A DNA stretch of 64,000 nucleotides from Geobacter sp. FeAm09 (lineage in GTDB: Bacteria > Desulfobacterota > Desulfuromonadia > Geobacterales > Pseudopelobacteraceae). Below the pieces are notes generated by a model. The model saw nothing but the letters and a program-made list of their open reading frames with translations, had not been told where the DNA came from and ran no database searches. The position numbers were made by a program, and so were the translations under genes. The DNA lies in contig NZ_CP042466.1 of assembly GCF_008330225.1 (NCBI RefSeq), positions 1,622,501-1,686,500 of the forward strand. Direction: 5' to 3'. Positions within the stretch are counted from its first letter, which is position 1, and every line of letters starts with the position of its first letter. Positions 27,199 through 36,490 of this stretch are shown in pieces.

Positions 27199-28752
27199 TT
27201 AGGGTGATGTCAGTAGGTCGTGGTAGGCATGGGGGAGCTTTTCCTGCACGTCGCCGGCGCTCATGCCGATCTCCCCCTTGTCCCGGGCCACCAGATCGGC
27301 GGCATGGCCATGGATGAAGACCCCCAGGCGGCAGGCGTCCCGGCAGCCGTACCCCTGGCCCAGGAGCGAAACGATGATGCCGGTCAGCACGTCCCCCATG
27401 CCGCCGCTGGCCATGCCCGGGTTGCCGCTGCCGTTGATGGCCGTACTGCCGTCGGGCGCGACGACGATGGTGCGGGAGCCCTTGAGGATCAGGTGGACGC
27501 CGAAGGCGGCGGCAAAGCGCCGGGCCGTGGCGATGCGGTCGGCTTCCACCTCGGCGACGGTGGCCCCCATGAGGCGGGCCATCTCTCCCGGATGGGGCGT
27601 CAGCACCACGGCGGCGCTTTTCGTGTCCAGCAGGCAGTTCACGTCCCGGGCCACGGCGTTCAGGCCGTCGGCGTCGATCACCAGGGGGAGGGCGGCCGTT
27701 TTCAGGAGGGCATGCACCAGGGCAACGGTGGCGGGCTCCTGGCCCAGGCCGGGGCCGATGGCCAGGGCGTCCCTGTCGGGGAGCAACGCCTCGATGGCGG
27801 GCAATACGCTGTCGGAAAGGTAGCCGGCACCGGAATCGGGTAGGGGTACGGTCATGGCCTCGGTGGTCTTGACCTCCAGGATCGGGTTGAGGCTTTCCGG
27901 GACCGCCAGGGTCACCAGGCCGGAGCCGGCCCGCACGGCGCTGTTGGCGGAGAGCGCGGCGGCGCCGGTTTTGCCGCGGGACCCGGCGACGATCAGGCAG
28001 TGGCCGAAATGCCCTTTGTGGGCCTGACGGTCGCGGCGGCGCAGCAGGGGGGCGATGCTCTCGGCGGCGAGAAATTCGCAGCCGTCGGCCTTCTCCACGA
28101 GTTCTGCCGGGATGCCGATGTCGGCCACCACCAGGCGGCCGGTATGCTCGGCGCCCGGATACAGGACGTGTCCCAGTTTGGCGGCGGCAAAGGTGACGGT
28201 GACGGTCGCCCGCACCGCGCACCCCAGCACCCGGCCGGACGTGCCGTGGATGCCGGAAGGGATGTCCACCGCCACGACCGGCCGGCCGGCGGCGTTGATC
28301 AGTTCCACCGCCTCCCGGTGGACGCCGCCAACCTCGCTGTTCAGGCCGGTTCCGAAAAGGGCGTCCACGACGACGTCGGCCTGGCGGAGCTCTTCCTGAA
28401 ACAGCTCCGTCATTTGTCCCGGGACGGTGCAGTAGGAAACCACGGCCGGAGGCAACTGTTCCAGGTTGATGGCCGCATCGCCCTCGATCCGCTCCCGTTG
28501 CGCCAGGATGCAGACCCGGACCTGCCAGCCGCTTTGCAGCAGGAGACGCGCGACAACGTAGCCGTCGCCGCCGTTATTGCCCCGCCCGGCGAAGATGACG
28601 GCCCGTTTGCCCCCGGTATAGCCGAATTCGTGGAAGATGGCTTCCATGCAGGCGTGGCCGGCATGCTCCATCAATTCCAGCCCCGGGATGCCGTGCTCCC
28701 GGATGGCCTGGCGGTCCACCTCCTGCATGGTCTGCGCAGATATGACCTTCAT
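27199..28752 (-). CDS. nnr: Bifunctional NAD(P)H-hydrate epimerase / ADP-dependent dehydratase
   Basis: 517 residues, the expected fused length. It repairs hydrated NADH and NADPH. The N-terminal epimerase domain (about 1-215) has [20 protein letters not shown] and [12 protein letters not shown]. The C-terminal dehydratase domain (about 225-510) has the ribokinase-like signatures [13 protein letters not shown] and [20 protein letters not shown], with the catalytic Asp in GMGD. Its start overlaps the acpS stop. Confidence 0.96.
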   Translation of the reverse strand: MKVISAQTMQEVDRQAIREHGIPGLELMEHAGHACMEAIFHEFGYTGGKRAVIFAGRGNNGGDGYVVARLLLQSGWQVRVCILAQRERIEGDAAINLEQLPPAVVSYCTVPGQMTELFQEELRQADVVVDALFGTGLNSEVGGVHREAVELINAAGRPVVAVDIPSGIHGTSGRVLGCAVRATVTVTFAAAKLGHVLYPGAEHTGRLVVADIGIPAELVEKADGCEFLAAESIAPLLRRRDRQAHKGHFGHCLIVAGSRGKTGAAALSANSAVRAGSGLVTLAVPESLNPILEVKTTEAMTVPLPDSGAGYLSDSVLPAIEALLPDRDALAIGPGLGQEPATVALVHALLKTAALPLVIDADGLNAVARDVNCLLDTKSAAVVLTPHPGEMARLMGATVAEVEADRIATARRFAAAFGVHLILKGSRTIVVAPDGSTAINGSGNPGMASGGMGDVLTGIIVSLLGQGYGCRDACRLGVFIHGHAADLVARDKGEIGMSAGDVQEKLPHAYHDLLTSP

Positions 28753-29129
28753 GGTGCCTCCAGGACGACCATGGCGACCGCCTGCCCGCCGTCATGGGAC
28801 AGGGAGAGAAATGCCCTCCCCAATCCCTTCTCCGTGAAAATCCTCTCCGCCTGCCCCGTGAGCCGGAGATCCGGCTTGCCGGCCCCGTCGTTCACGACCG
28901 CCATGTCGTGCCAGGAGATGCCGTCGCGCAGACCGCTGCCCAGAGCCTTCAGGAAAGCCTCCTTGGCGGCGAAGCGGGCGGCGTAGCACGAGGCGGCATC
29001 CTTGCGGGCGTTGCATCGCTCACGCTCCGTTTCGGTGAAGAGGCGGGCGATGATCACCCGGTTGCCCTCCTCCAGAAAACGCCGGAACCGGGCGATCTCC
29101 ACCGTATCGACACCGATGCCGAAGATCAT
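28749..29129 (-). CDS. acpS: Holo-[acyl-carrier-protein] synthase
   Basis: 126 residues, standard AcpS size. It attaches the phosphopantetheine arm from CoA to acyl carrier protein. The family motifs are [17 protein letters not shown] at the N terminus and [18 protein letters not shown] in the middle. The start at 29129 is fixed by the ATGA overlap with pdxJ, and the stop overlaps nnr in the same way. Confidence 0.96.
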   Translation of the reverse strand: MIFGIGVDTVEIARFRRFLEEGNRVIIARLFTETERERCNARKDAASCYAARFAAKEAFLKALGSGLRDGISWHDMAVVNDGAGKPDLRLTGQAERIFTEKGLGRAFLSLSHDGGQAVAMVVLEAP

Positions 29130-29845
29130 GCGTACTTGATCAATTCTACCATGTCCCGCACGGCCCGGTCGAGGCCGACCAGCATGGCGCGGGCGATGAT
29201 GGAGTGGCCGATGTTGAACTCCTCGATCCCCCCCAGGGCGGCAATCGCCTTGATGTTGACGTAGTTGAGCCCGTGCCCGGCGTTGACCCCCAGGCCGACC
29301 TTGCGGGCCAGCTTGATGGCGGTATCCACGGCCTCCAATTCCTTCTCCTGCAGAGCCCACTCCCGGGCCTCGGCATAGGAACCGGTATGGATCTCGATGT
29401 AATCGGCGCCGGTCTTGTTGGCGGCCTTGATCTGCTCCTGGTTCGGATCGACGAACAGGCTGACGGTGATGCCGTTGTCCCGCAGGCGCTTGACGGCATC
29501 GGTAACGGCCTTGATGTTGAGGATGACGTCCAGTCCCCCCTCGGTGGTCAACTCCTGGCGTTTCTCCGGCACCAGGGTGACCTGGTCCGGCTTCACCCTC
29601 AGGGCGATGCGCACCATCTCCTGGGTCGCGGCCATCTCCAGGTTCAGCTTGGTCTTCACGGTCTGGCGCAGGATCTCCAGGTCCCGGTCCTGAATGTGCC
29701 GCCGGTCCTCCCGCAGGTGGATGGTGATCCCTTCGGCCCCGGCCAACTCGCCCATGGAGGCCGCCGTCACCGGATCAGGTTCAATCCCTCCCCGTGCCTG
29801 GCGCACGGTCGCGATATGATCGACGTTCAATCCCAATTTTGCCAC
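29126..29845 (-). CDS. pdxJ: Pyridoxine 5'-phosphate synthase
   Basis: 239 residues, a TIM barrel that condenses deoxyxylulose phosphate with aminoacetone phosphate in PLP synthesis. The N terminus [17 protein letters not shown] and the internal [16 protein letters not shown] are diagnostic, as is [12 protein letters not shown]. It overlaps acpS. A palindromic repeat element separates it from glmM upstream. The PLP it helps make serves GcvP and glycogen phosphorylase, both encoded in this window. Confidence 0.97.
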   Translation of the reverse strand: MAKLGLNVDHIATVRQARGGIEPDPVTAASMGELAGAEGITIHLREDRRHIQDRDLEILRQTVKTKLNLEMAATQEMVRIALRVKPDQVTLVPEKRQELTTEGGLDVILNIKAVTDAVKRLRDNGITVSLFVDPNQEQIKAANKTGADYIEIHTGSYAEAREWALQEKELEAVDTAIKLARKVGLGVNAGHGLNYVNIKAIAALGGIEEFNIGHSIIARAMLVGLDRAVRDMVELIKYA

Positions 29846-29863
29846 GTTAAAACCTCCTCAAAT

Positions 29864-30056
29864 CTGCCACTGAGCTATTGTCCCTTGTGTTCTTTGTGTC
29901 TCCGTGAGCGAGTGAGAGCCCGGTTTCGATTAAATCAAAGGCTATCTCTCAGAGAGCTCACAAAGGCACAAAGAAAATCAAAAAGACATTTTAGGGTAAA
30001 ACCGGATACAGATCGTTTCTCAAGCTTTGCGCCGTTTTCCGTTGCCCCGTGGCAGA
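29864..30056. repeat. GCCACAGAG-type intergenic element, copy B (divergent)
   Basis: It begins CTGCCACTGAG and ends GCCCCGTGGCAGA. The inner part has CACAAAGGCACAAAGAAAATC, close to the CACAAAGGCACGGAGAAAATC of copy A, and TTTGTGTCTCCGTGAGC in the opposite sense. It occupies almost the whole 225-base glmM-pdxJ gap, the only wide gap in the glmM-to-tsaE stretch. Confidence 0.6.
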
Positions 30057-30070
30057 CCTTTTTGGGTTAT

Positions 30071-31426
30071 CTATTCCCCGATGTGCTGTTTCACCATATC
30101 CGCGATCTCGTTGGCCCAGGTGGTGATCTCGTACTTGTCCTGTCCCTCGATCATGACCCGCAGGAGCGGTTCGGTGCCGGAATAGCGGATCAGTACGCGC
30201 CCCTCGTTCCCCAGTTTTTTCTCCACGTCGCCGATCCGGGCGGCGATCTCGGGGATGGTCATGATGTCCTTCTTTTCGGCGACCCGGGCGTTGACCAGCA
30301 CCTGGGGGAGGGCGATCATGACTTTGGCCAGTTCGGAGAGCGGTTTTCCCTCGCGGCGCATGACCGCCAGGAGCTGGAGTGCCGAGAGGATGCCGTCGCC
30401 GGTGGTGCTGTGGTCCAGGAAGATCATGTGCCCGGACTGTTCCCCCCCCAGGTTGTAACCCCCCTTGCGCATCTCCTCCACCACGTAGCGGTCGCCCACG
30501 GCGGTTTTGATCACCGTGCCGCCCGCCTTTCTCACGGCGATGTCCAGCCCCATGTTGCTCATGACCGTGGCCACCAGGGTGTTCTTTTTCAGGATGTTGC
30601 GGCGCAGCATGTCCGTGGCGCAGATCGCCATGATGTGATCGCCGTCCACCTCGTTGCCGAATTCGTCGCAGACGATCACCCGGTCCGCGTCGCCGTCCAG
30701 GGCGATGCCGATGTCGGCCCGATGCTCCTTGACGACCGCACTGATCACCTCCGGGTGAAGCGAGCCGCACCCGGCATTGATGTTGGTGCCGTTTGGCTTC
30801 ACCCCCAGGGGGATCACCTCGGCCCCCAACTCCTCGAAGACGGCCGGGGCGACCTTGTAGGCGGCGCCGTTGGCGCAGTCCAGCACGATCTTCAGGCCGG
30901 ACAGGTCCATCTCCTGGGGAAAGGTGTTCTTGAGGAACACGATGTAACGGCCGGCGGCGTCGTCGATGCGGAAGGCCTTGCCCACCTCGGTGGCGGTCGG
31001 GCGCAGGGAATCGATGTGATTCGTTTCGATGAGGTTCTCGATCTTCAGTTCGATCTCGTCCGGGAGCTTGAAGCCGTCGGCGGAGAAAAATTTGATGCCG
31101 TTGTCCTGGAAGGCGTTGTGGGACGCCGAGATGACCACGCCGGCATCGGCCCGCATGGAAGAGGTGATGTTGGCGATGCCCGGCGTGGGAAGGGGACCGA
31201 CCACGAGCACGTCTACCCCCATGGAGCAGATGCCCGCCACCAGAGCATTTTCCAGCATGTAACCGGACAGGCGGGTGTCCTTGCCGATGACGATGCGGTG
31301 CCGCCGATGGCCTGCGCTCTTGAAGATGTATGCTGCTGCCCGGCCCAACTGCATGGCCATCTCGCTGGTCATGGGATAGATATTGGCAACGCCGCGGACA
31401 CCGTCGGTTCCGAAGAGTTTCTTCAC
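30071..31426 (-). CDS. glmM: Phosphoglucosamine mutase
   Basis: 451 residues. It converts glucosamine-6-phosphate to glucosamine-1-phosphate for peptidoglycan and LPS precursors. The N terminus [14 protein letters not shown], the active-serine loop [17 protein letters not shown], the metal loop [10 protein letters not shown] and the C-terminal [12 protein letters not shown] phosphate loop are all present. It overlaps ybbR by four bases. The cdaA-ybbR-glmM order is known mainly from Gram-positive bacteria, where GlmM modulates CdaA; a similar link is possible here. Confidence 0.97.
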   Translation of the reverse strand: MKKLFGTDGVRGVANIYPMTSEMAMQLGRAAAYIFKSAGHRRHRIVIGKDTRLSGYMLENALVAGICSMGVDVLVVGPLPTPGIANITSSMRADAGVVISASHNAFQDNGIKFFSADGFKLPDEIELKIENLIETNHIDSLRPTATEVGKAFRIDDAAGRYIVFLKNTFPQEMDLSGLKIVLDCANGAAYKVAPAVFEELGAEVIPLGVKPNGTNINAGCGSLHPEVISAVVKEHRADIGIALDGDADRVIVCDEFGNEVDGDHIMAICATDMLRRNILKKNTLVATVMSNMGLDIAVRKAGGTVIKTAVGDRYVVEEMRKGGYNLGGEQSGHMIFLDHSTTGDGILSALQLLAVMRREGKPLSELAKVMIALPQVLVNARVAEKKDIMTIPEIAARIGDVEKKLGNEGRVLIRYSGTEPLLRVMIEGQDKYEITTWANEIADMVKQHIGE

Positions 31427-31851
31427 GGTTTTTTGTCTCCTTGGTCTGAAATCGTCTGTTCTCTGATCAGGTCTATTTCCAGCGCGGCCGGCGAGATACG
31501 GGTCACCTTGATCCCCTCCGGCAGCTTCAGATTGGTTTCCAAGTGGGAAAAGAGGGCCTTTCCGGGCCTGGCACCCCGCAGGTTGAGGATGACCCGGGAG
31601 TTGGAACGCCGCGCGCCGTCGATCAGGATGGAGGGCCCGGTCAGAGTGAAGCGCACCTCGCCCGGCAGGGGCGGGGCCACGGTATAGCCGGGTGGGGTGT
31701 TGCGCAACTCCACGGGCAGGACCAGCTCAAAGCGCGTTTCCCGGGACAGTGACGTAAAGCTCCAGATGCAGACCGCCAGCATGAGGCTCAGGATCTTGAG
31801 GCTTGCGTTCCGCATGCAGCGGCGTTTGACGGCGGCGAGACTCCAGGTCAT
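31423..31851 (-). CDS. ybbR: YbbR-domain membrane-anchored protein
   Basis: 142 residues. One N-terminal anchor ([17 protein letters not shown]) is followed by a single YbbR-like domain ([35 protein letters not shown]). Gram-positive homologues (CdaR) have several repeats and regulate CdaA; this one has a single repeat. It overlaps both cdaA and glmM by ATGA, so expression is tightly linked. Confidence 0.9.
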   Translation of the reverse strand: MTWSLAAVKRRCMRNASLKILSLMLAVCIWSFTSLSRETRFELVLPVELRNTPPGYTVAPPLPGEVRFTLTGPSILIDGARRSNSRVILNLRGARPGKALFSHLETNLKLPEGIKVTRISPAALEIDLIREQTISDQGDKKP

Positions 31852-32642
31852 GGCTTTGCCGCCTCTCCGGCCGGGACCGCGGTGTGGACACGCATGAAAT
31901 CCAGGGATTTTCGCAGCATGCGTCGTATTTCGGCCTGCTCCAGGTCGTAATAAATCTTGCCGTCATGCACCAGGGAGATGTTGCCGGTCTCCTCCGAAAC
32001 CACCATGACCAGGGCGTCTACCAGTTCGGACAGCCCCAGGGCCGCCCGGTGCCGCGTGCCGAAGCTCTTGGCGATGTCCGGGTTTTTTGACAACGGCAGC
32101 AGGCAGCCGGCCTTGGTGAGCTTGCCGTTGTGGATGATCACCGCCCCGTCATGGATCGGGGAGTAGGGGAGAAAGATGGAATTGAGCAATTCGCTGGTCA
32201 CCTTGGCGTCGATCTCGGTGCCCACCTCCACCAAGTGGTCGATGGGCAGCCGGCGCACGATGACGATCAACGCACCGATCCGCTTCTTCGACATGTCGCC
32301 CACCGCCTTGACCAACTCCTCGATGGTTTCGGTCGTTTCATCCTGGGTGTTGGCAGGGGTGGGGCGGCGCCCCAGGGAAAGGATGGCCCGCCGGATGTCC
32401 CCCTGGAAGATGATGGCCAGAATGATCAGCGCCGAGGAAAAAATGGTGCGCAGCAGCCAGGTGGTGGAGGAAAAGCCGGAGAGTTGCGCCATGTAGAAGC
32501 AGGAGAAGAACAGCAGCAGAAAGATCAGGAGCCTGACGGCGGCGTCTTTTTTCAGGACAAGGGAAAAATGGTAGACAAGGACAGCCACGATAAGGATGTC
32601 GCCGAGGTCGAGCAGGGTGCTGTTGTCGAGCAATCCGGGCAT
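31848..32642 (-). CDS. cdaA: Diadenylate cyclase (c-di-AMP synthase)
   Basis: 264 residues. Membrane helices in the first 80 residues (DILIVAVLVYHFSLVL, LLIFLLLFFSCFYMA, LLRTIFSSALIILAIIF) precede a DAC domain with the two catalytic motifs PYSPIHDGAVIIHNG (DGA) and FGTRHRAALGLSE (RHR). It makes the second messenger c-di-AMP from two ATP. The genes ybbR and glmM downstream match the usual regulatory partners. Presence in this lineage implies c-di-AMP signalling alongside the cyclic di-GMP or cGAMP signalling suggested elsewhere in the window. Confidence 0.96.
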   Translation of the reverse strand: MPGLLDNSTLLDLGDILIVAVLVYHFSLVLKKDAAVRLLIFLLLFFSCFYMAQLSGFSSTTWLLRTIFSSALIILAIIFQGDIRRAILSLGRRPTPANTQDETTETIEELVKAVGDMSKKRIGALIVIVRRLPIDHLVEVGTEIDAKVTSELLNSIFLPYSPIHDGAVIIHNGKLTKAGCLLPLSKNPDIAKSFGTRHRAALGLSELVDALVMVVSEETGNISLVHDGKIYYDLEQAEIRRMLRKSLDFMRVHTAVPAGEAAKP

Positions 32643-32701
32643 TCTTTCCCTCTGGGAGCGGCTGGTTTGCTACCGCCTATGGCCGGGGCGGACCAGGGCA
32701 T

Positions 32702-33904
32702 TCAGCTGGTGATAATAGCGTGGGCCATGTCGGCCGCATCGCGCATCTCGCGGACATCGTGCACCCGCACAACGGCGGCCCCGTTGGCTATGGCCAGGGC
32801 AACGGTCGCGGCGGTGCCGACCATGCGTTCCCCCGTCTCCCGTCCCAACGTCTTGCCGATGAATGCCTTGCGGGAGGTCCCCACCAGGAGCGGCAGGCCG
32901 AGGCTGGCGAACTCCCGCAGCCGCCGCAGGATTTCCAGGTTGCCGGCGGTATCCTTGGCAAAACCGATGCCGGGGTCGATGACGATCCGCCCGCGTTCGA
33001 CCCCCGCCGCAACGGCGCACTCCACCGAGCAGCGCAGTCCGGCAATGACCTCGCCCAGCAGGTCCGCGTAGTCGGTGCGGGTCTGCATCCTGTCGGGCGT
33101 GCCGCGGGTATGCTGCAGGGCCACGCCGGCGCCGCTCTCCGCCGCCAGGGGCGCCATGGCGGGATCAAAGCTGAAGCCGCTGATGTCGTTGATGATCTCG
33201 GCCCCGGCGGCAAGCGCTCCCCGGGCCACTTCGCTTTTCCACGTGTCCACCGAAATGGGGCGGGAGAGTCTCCCGGCAAGGAGTTCGATGATCGGCGCGA
33301 TTCGGCGCAACTCCTCTGCGGCCGGCACCTCGGGAGCGCCCGGCCGGGTACTCTCCCCGCCGATGTCGATGATGTCGGCCCCCTCGGCCTCCATCTCCAG
33401 GGCGCGTTCCACCGCCTTGTGCGGATCGAGGAAGCTGCCGCCGTCTGAAAAGGAATCGGGGGTTGCGTTGAGGATGCCCATGATGAGCGGACGATCGAGC
33501 ACCAGTTCGCGATGCGCCGTTTTCCATGTTTTCGGGGGCAAAGAAACGTTGGCCAGGAGGGCGGACAACTCGCCCGCCAGGTCGGCAAGGCCGAACGGCT
33601 GCTGGACAAGCTTTTCGCAGAGCCGGCGGAGCTGCTTCTCCGTACCCATGAGGATGACGTCGGTCCGGTCGATGCTGCATGCCACCGTACCGCGGGCCAC
33701 CGCCGCATCCCCCCCCAGGCCGAGCATCTCCTGCTTGAGGATGTTGGCCTGGCGGCAGAGCAGTCGGCTCAGGTGTATGCAGCGGGTCGACATCTTGGGG
33801 GACATCATGCCGATGCCCCGCGGGTCCACGCCGATCCTTGCCAGTTCCCGCTCCGCTTCCTCCCGGGAGGCGACGGCAAGCATCCTGGCCGAAAAGCTGT
33901 TCAT
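32702..33904 (-). CDS. folP: Dihydropteroate synthase with N-terminal extension
   Basis: 400 residues, about 120 longer than standard FolP. The C-terminal barrel (about 135-400) has the pterin and sulfonamide-site motifs MGILNATPDSFSDGGSFL, DIIDIGGESTRPGA and DPGIGFAKD. It joins 4-aminobenzoate to the pterin in folate synthesis, which supplies THF for GcvT. The N-terminal extension (about 1-130) has no motif I know; it may be a regulatory or partner domain. The gene starts 1 base after the ftsH stop. Confidence 0.95.
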   Translation of the reverse strand: MNSFSARMLAVASREEAERELARIGVDPRGIGMMSPKMSTRCIHLSRLLCRQANILKQEMLGLGGDAAVARGTVACSIDRTDVILMGTEKQLRRLCEKLVQQPFGLADLAGELSALLANVSLPPKTWKTAHRELVLDRPLIMGILNATPDSFSDGGSFLDPHKAVERALEMEAEGADIIDIGGESTRPGAPEVPAAEELRRIAPIIELLAGRLSRPISVDTWKSEVARGALAAGAEIINDISGFSFDPAMAPLAAESGAGVALQHTRGTPDRMQTRTDYADLLGEVIAGLRCSVECAVAAGVERGRIVIDPGIGFAKDTAGNLEILRRLREFASLGLPLLVGTSRKAFIGKTLGRETGERMVGTAATVALAIANGAAVVRVHDVREMRDAADMAHAIITS

Positions 33905-33905
33905 A

Positions 33906-35777
33906 TCAGGCCTTGAGATCGGTATGCTGCTGCGCGGCCGCTTCGTCGGAGGTCTGCTTCCCGTTGTGCCCGTAGATCGGTGCGCCGGCGGCGATGATCT
34001 CGTCCACCTCGGCCCCGGTCAGGTTTTCCTTCTCGATCAGGCATTCGGAGAGGTTGTGCAGGCTGCCGATATTCTCCTTGAGCAGGGTCAGGGCGCGGTC
34101 GTAGCTCTCGTCCACGATGCGCTTGATCTCGGTGTCGATCTCCACGGCGGTGGCTTCGCTGTAATTCTTGTGGGTGGCCATCTCCCGGCCCAGGAAGATC
34201 TGCTCGTCCTTCTTGCCGAAGGAGAGCGGCCCCATCTTGTCGCTCATACCCCATTCGCAGACCATCTTGCGGGCCATCTCGGTGGCCTGCTCGATGTCGT
34301 TGCCGGCACCGGTGGTAAAGGTGTTGAAGATGAGGTCCTCGGCCGCCCGGCCGCCCATCAGCACGGCGATGCGGGCCAGGAGCGCCTCGCGGGAATAGCT
34401 GTGCTTGTCCTCGATGGGGAGCTGCATGGTGACGCCCAGGGCGCGGCCACGGGGGATGATGGAAACCTTGTGCACCGGGTCGGTGCCCGGAACCAGCTTG
34501 GCCACCAGAGTGTGGCCCGCCTCGTGGTAGGCGGTACTCTTCTTCTCCTCGTCGGAGATGACCATGCTGCGCCGCTCCACGCCCATGAGCACCTTGTCCT
34601 TGGCATTGTCGAAATCGATGGATTCCACGACGGCCTTATCCACCCGTGCCGCCAGGAGCGCGGCCTCGTTGACCACGTTGGCCAGGTCGGCCCCGGAGAA
34701 GCCGGGGGTGCCGCGCGCGATGACCGCCAGGTCCACATCGGGCGAGAGCGGCACCTTTTTGGCGTGCACCTTGAGGATCATTTCGCGCCCCTTGACGTCG
34801 GGGCGGGGCACCACCACCTGCCGGTCGAAACGGCCGGGGCGGAGCAGGGCCGGATCGAGAACGTCGGGGCGGTTGGTGGCGGCGATCAGGATGACCCCTT
34901 CGTTGGACTCGAAACCGTCCATCTCCACCAGCAGCTGGTTGAGGGTCTGTTCGCGCTCGTCGTGGCCGCCGCCCAGGCCGGCTCCGCGGTGGCGGCCTAC
35001 GGCGTCGATCTCATCGATGAAGATGATGCAGGGGGCGCTCTTCTTGCCCTGGAGGAACAGGTCGCGCACCCGGCTGGCGCCGACGCCGACGAACATCTCC
35101 ACGAAGTCCGAGCCGGAGATGGAGAAGAAGGGAACGCCCGCCTCGCCGGCGATGGCCCGGGCCAAGAGGGTCTTGCCGGTGCCCGGAGGGCCCATGAGCA
35201 GCACCCCTTTGGGGATCCTGCCCCCCAGTTTGGTGAACTTCTTGGGGTCCTTCAGGAAAGCGATGATCTCGTTCAGTTCCTCCTTGGCCTCCTCGATGCC
35301 GGCCACGTCCTCGAAGGTGATCTTCCCCTGGCTTTCGGTCAGGAGTTTAGCCCGGCTCTTGCCGAAGGACATGGCCTTGCCGCCGCCGACCTGCATCTGG
35401 CGCATGAAGAAGATCCAGATGCCCACCAGGAGCAGCAGGGGGAACCAGGAGATGAAGATCGAGAACCAGGAGAATTTTTCCTCTTCCGGTTTGGCGATGA
35501 TGGTGACCTTCTTCTCCAGGAGCTTTTCGGTCAGGTCGGCGTCGGAGTAGGGCTTGTAGGTGCGGAACTCCTTGCCGTCCTTGCCCTCGAATTTGCCGGT
35601 GATGTCGTTGCCCTGGATGGTGACGGAGGTGACCTTGCCGGCATCCACCTGGGCGATGAAGTCGCTGAAATTGATCTTGTCCGCCGTCGGCCGCGGCTTG
35701 TTGAACATGTTGAAGAGCAGGATCATCATCAGACTGATAACGAGCCAGAGTGCGAGATTTTTATAGAATTGGTTCAC
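33906..35777 (-). CDS. ftsH: ATP-dependent zinc metalloprotease FtsH
   Basis: 623 residues from the GTG at 35777, chosen because GGGGGT lies just upstream and it gives the family start [18 protein letters not shown]. Two membrane helices bracket a small periplasmic domain. The AAA+ domain has Walker [13 protein letters not shown], Walker [12 protein letters not shown], and the second-region-of-homology [13 protein letters not shown]. The zinc site is [11 protein letters not shown] (HEAGH). FtsH degrades membrane and regulatory proteins. A good sigma-70 promoter lies 50 bases upstream of the start. Confidence 0.97.
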   Translation of the reverse strand: MNQFYKNLALWLVISLMMILLFNMFNKPRPTADKINFSDFIAQVDAGKVTSVTIQGNDITGKFEGKDGKEFRTYKPYSDADLTEKLLEKKVTIIAKPEEEKFSWFSIFISWFPLLLLVGIWIFFMRQMQVGGGKAMSFGKSRAKLLTESQGKITFEDVAGIEEAKEELNEIIAFLKDPKKFTKLGGRIPKGVLLMGPPGTGKTLLARAIAGEAGVPFFSISGSDFVEMFVGVGASRVRDLFLQGKKSAPCIIFIDEIDAVGRHRGAGLGGGHDEREQTLNQLLVEMDGFESNEGVILIAATNRPDVLDPALLRPGRFDRQVVVPRPDVKGREMILKVHAKKVPLSPDVDLAVIARGTPGFSGADLANVVNEAALLAARVDKAVVESIDFDNAKDKVLMGVERRSMVISDEEKKSTAYHEAGHTLVAKLVPGTDPVHKVSIIPRGRALGVTMQLPIEDKHSYSREALLARIAVLMGGRAAEDLIFNTFTTGAGNDIEQATEMARKMVCEWGMSDKMGPLSFGKKDEQIFLGREMATHKNYSEATAVEIDTEIKRIVDESYDRALTLLKENIGSLHNLSECLIEKENLTGAEVDEIIAAGAPIYGHNGKQTSDEAAAQQHTDLKA

Positions 35778-35826
35778 GGTTACCCCCGTACCTGAATGTG
35801 CGAAACATTTTTGTGTAAATTTAAAT

Positions 35827-35855
35827 TTAGTACCATAACATGCGGCTATTGACAA
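35827..35855 (-). promoter_or_regulatory. Sigma-70-type promoter for ftsH and downstream genes
   Basis: On the minus strand, TTGTCA (35855-35850) and TACTAA (35832-35827) are separated by exactly 17 bases. This is a near-consensus -35/-10 pair placed about 50 bases before the ftsH start codon. It may drive the whole ftsH-to-lysC block. Confidence 0.7.
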
Positions 35856-36089
35856 GTTCAAACGACCGATGGGGTCGTTTTACCGGGCTCTGAAGTGGGG
35901 ACGGAATCGGATGGTGCACTCCTTTAAATGATATTGAAAATCAGTTGCATTATCCTGCGGATTGTTGTAAGGTAAAAATCATAAATACGCAGGTGCAAAG
36001 GGTAGCCATGTTCATTCCTGCCTTGAACCTGCGATGCGCGCATCGAACAGTAAAGGTTGTTCCATTGTTGACTCAACGGGAGGTTCGTC

Positions 36090-36416
36090 ATGAAAAGAGT
36101 ATACACGATAGTATCGTTTGCCGCCGCGGCAATGGTTGTTTCCGCACTGCCGGTTCTGGCCGATGAAGGGATAAAAGGGCAAGAGGGACGGTCCATGCAG
36201 AAAGACGAGTGCCTGCTGGTCGCCCAGTTGGATGTAACCAATTGCCCGAATCAGACCAGTTCCCTCCAGGGGCGGGTCGAGCGGCTGAACAGGGAGATCG
36301 CCAAGGGTACGGACGTCTATACTCCGTCGGAGCTGCAAACCCTTAAAAACGAACGCAGTGAGGTGCAAAAGATCATTGATTACGTGGGTAACAACGCGCC
36401 GTCGGATTCAATCTGA
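36090..36416 (+). CDS. Small exported protein of unknown function
   Basis: 108 residues with a clear signal peptide (IVSFAAAAMVVSALPVLA, cleavage before DE). The mature 80 residues are charged, with two cysteines (ECLLVAQLDVTNCPNQ) that could form a disulfide and a helical C-terminal half (SLQGRVERLNREIAKGTDVY, LQTLKNERSEVQKIIDYVGN). RBS GGGAGG about 8 bases before the ATG. It is inserted on the opposite strand between ftsH and tilS, and a strong terminator follows. No family recognised. Confidence 0.8.
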   Translation: MKRVYTIVSFAAAAMVVSALPVLADEGIKGQEGRSMQKDECLLVAQLDVTNCPNQTSSLQGRVERLNREIAKGTDVYTPSELQTLKNERSEVQKIIDYVGNNAPSDSI

Positions 36417-36444
36417 CTCCGGCAAGGGCACATTATGAGCAGAT

Positions 36445-36481
36445 AAAAAGAGGGGACGGCATCAGGCCGTCCCCTCTTTTT
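36445..36481. terminator. Bidirectional intrinsic terminator
   Basis: AAAAAGAGGGGACGGC (36445-36460) pairs perfectly with GCCGTCCCCTCTTTTT (36466-36481) across a 5-base loop. It separates the convergent small exported-protein gene and tilS. Confidence 0.95.
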
Positions 36482-36490
36482 AGGACAGCA

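Noticed and set aside
29204-31687. 827-codon plus-strand open frame across pdxJ and glmM
   Set aside because: Antisense shadow of conserved genes; no domain signatures.
33075-35795. 906-codon plus-strand open frame across folP and ftsH
   Set aside because: It is antisense to two unmistakable genes with complete catalytic motifs; the product has only His/Asp/Gly-rich composition.
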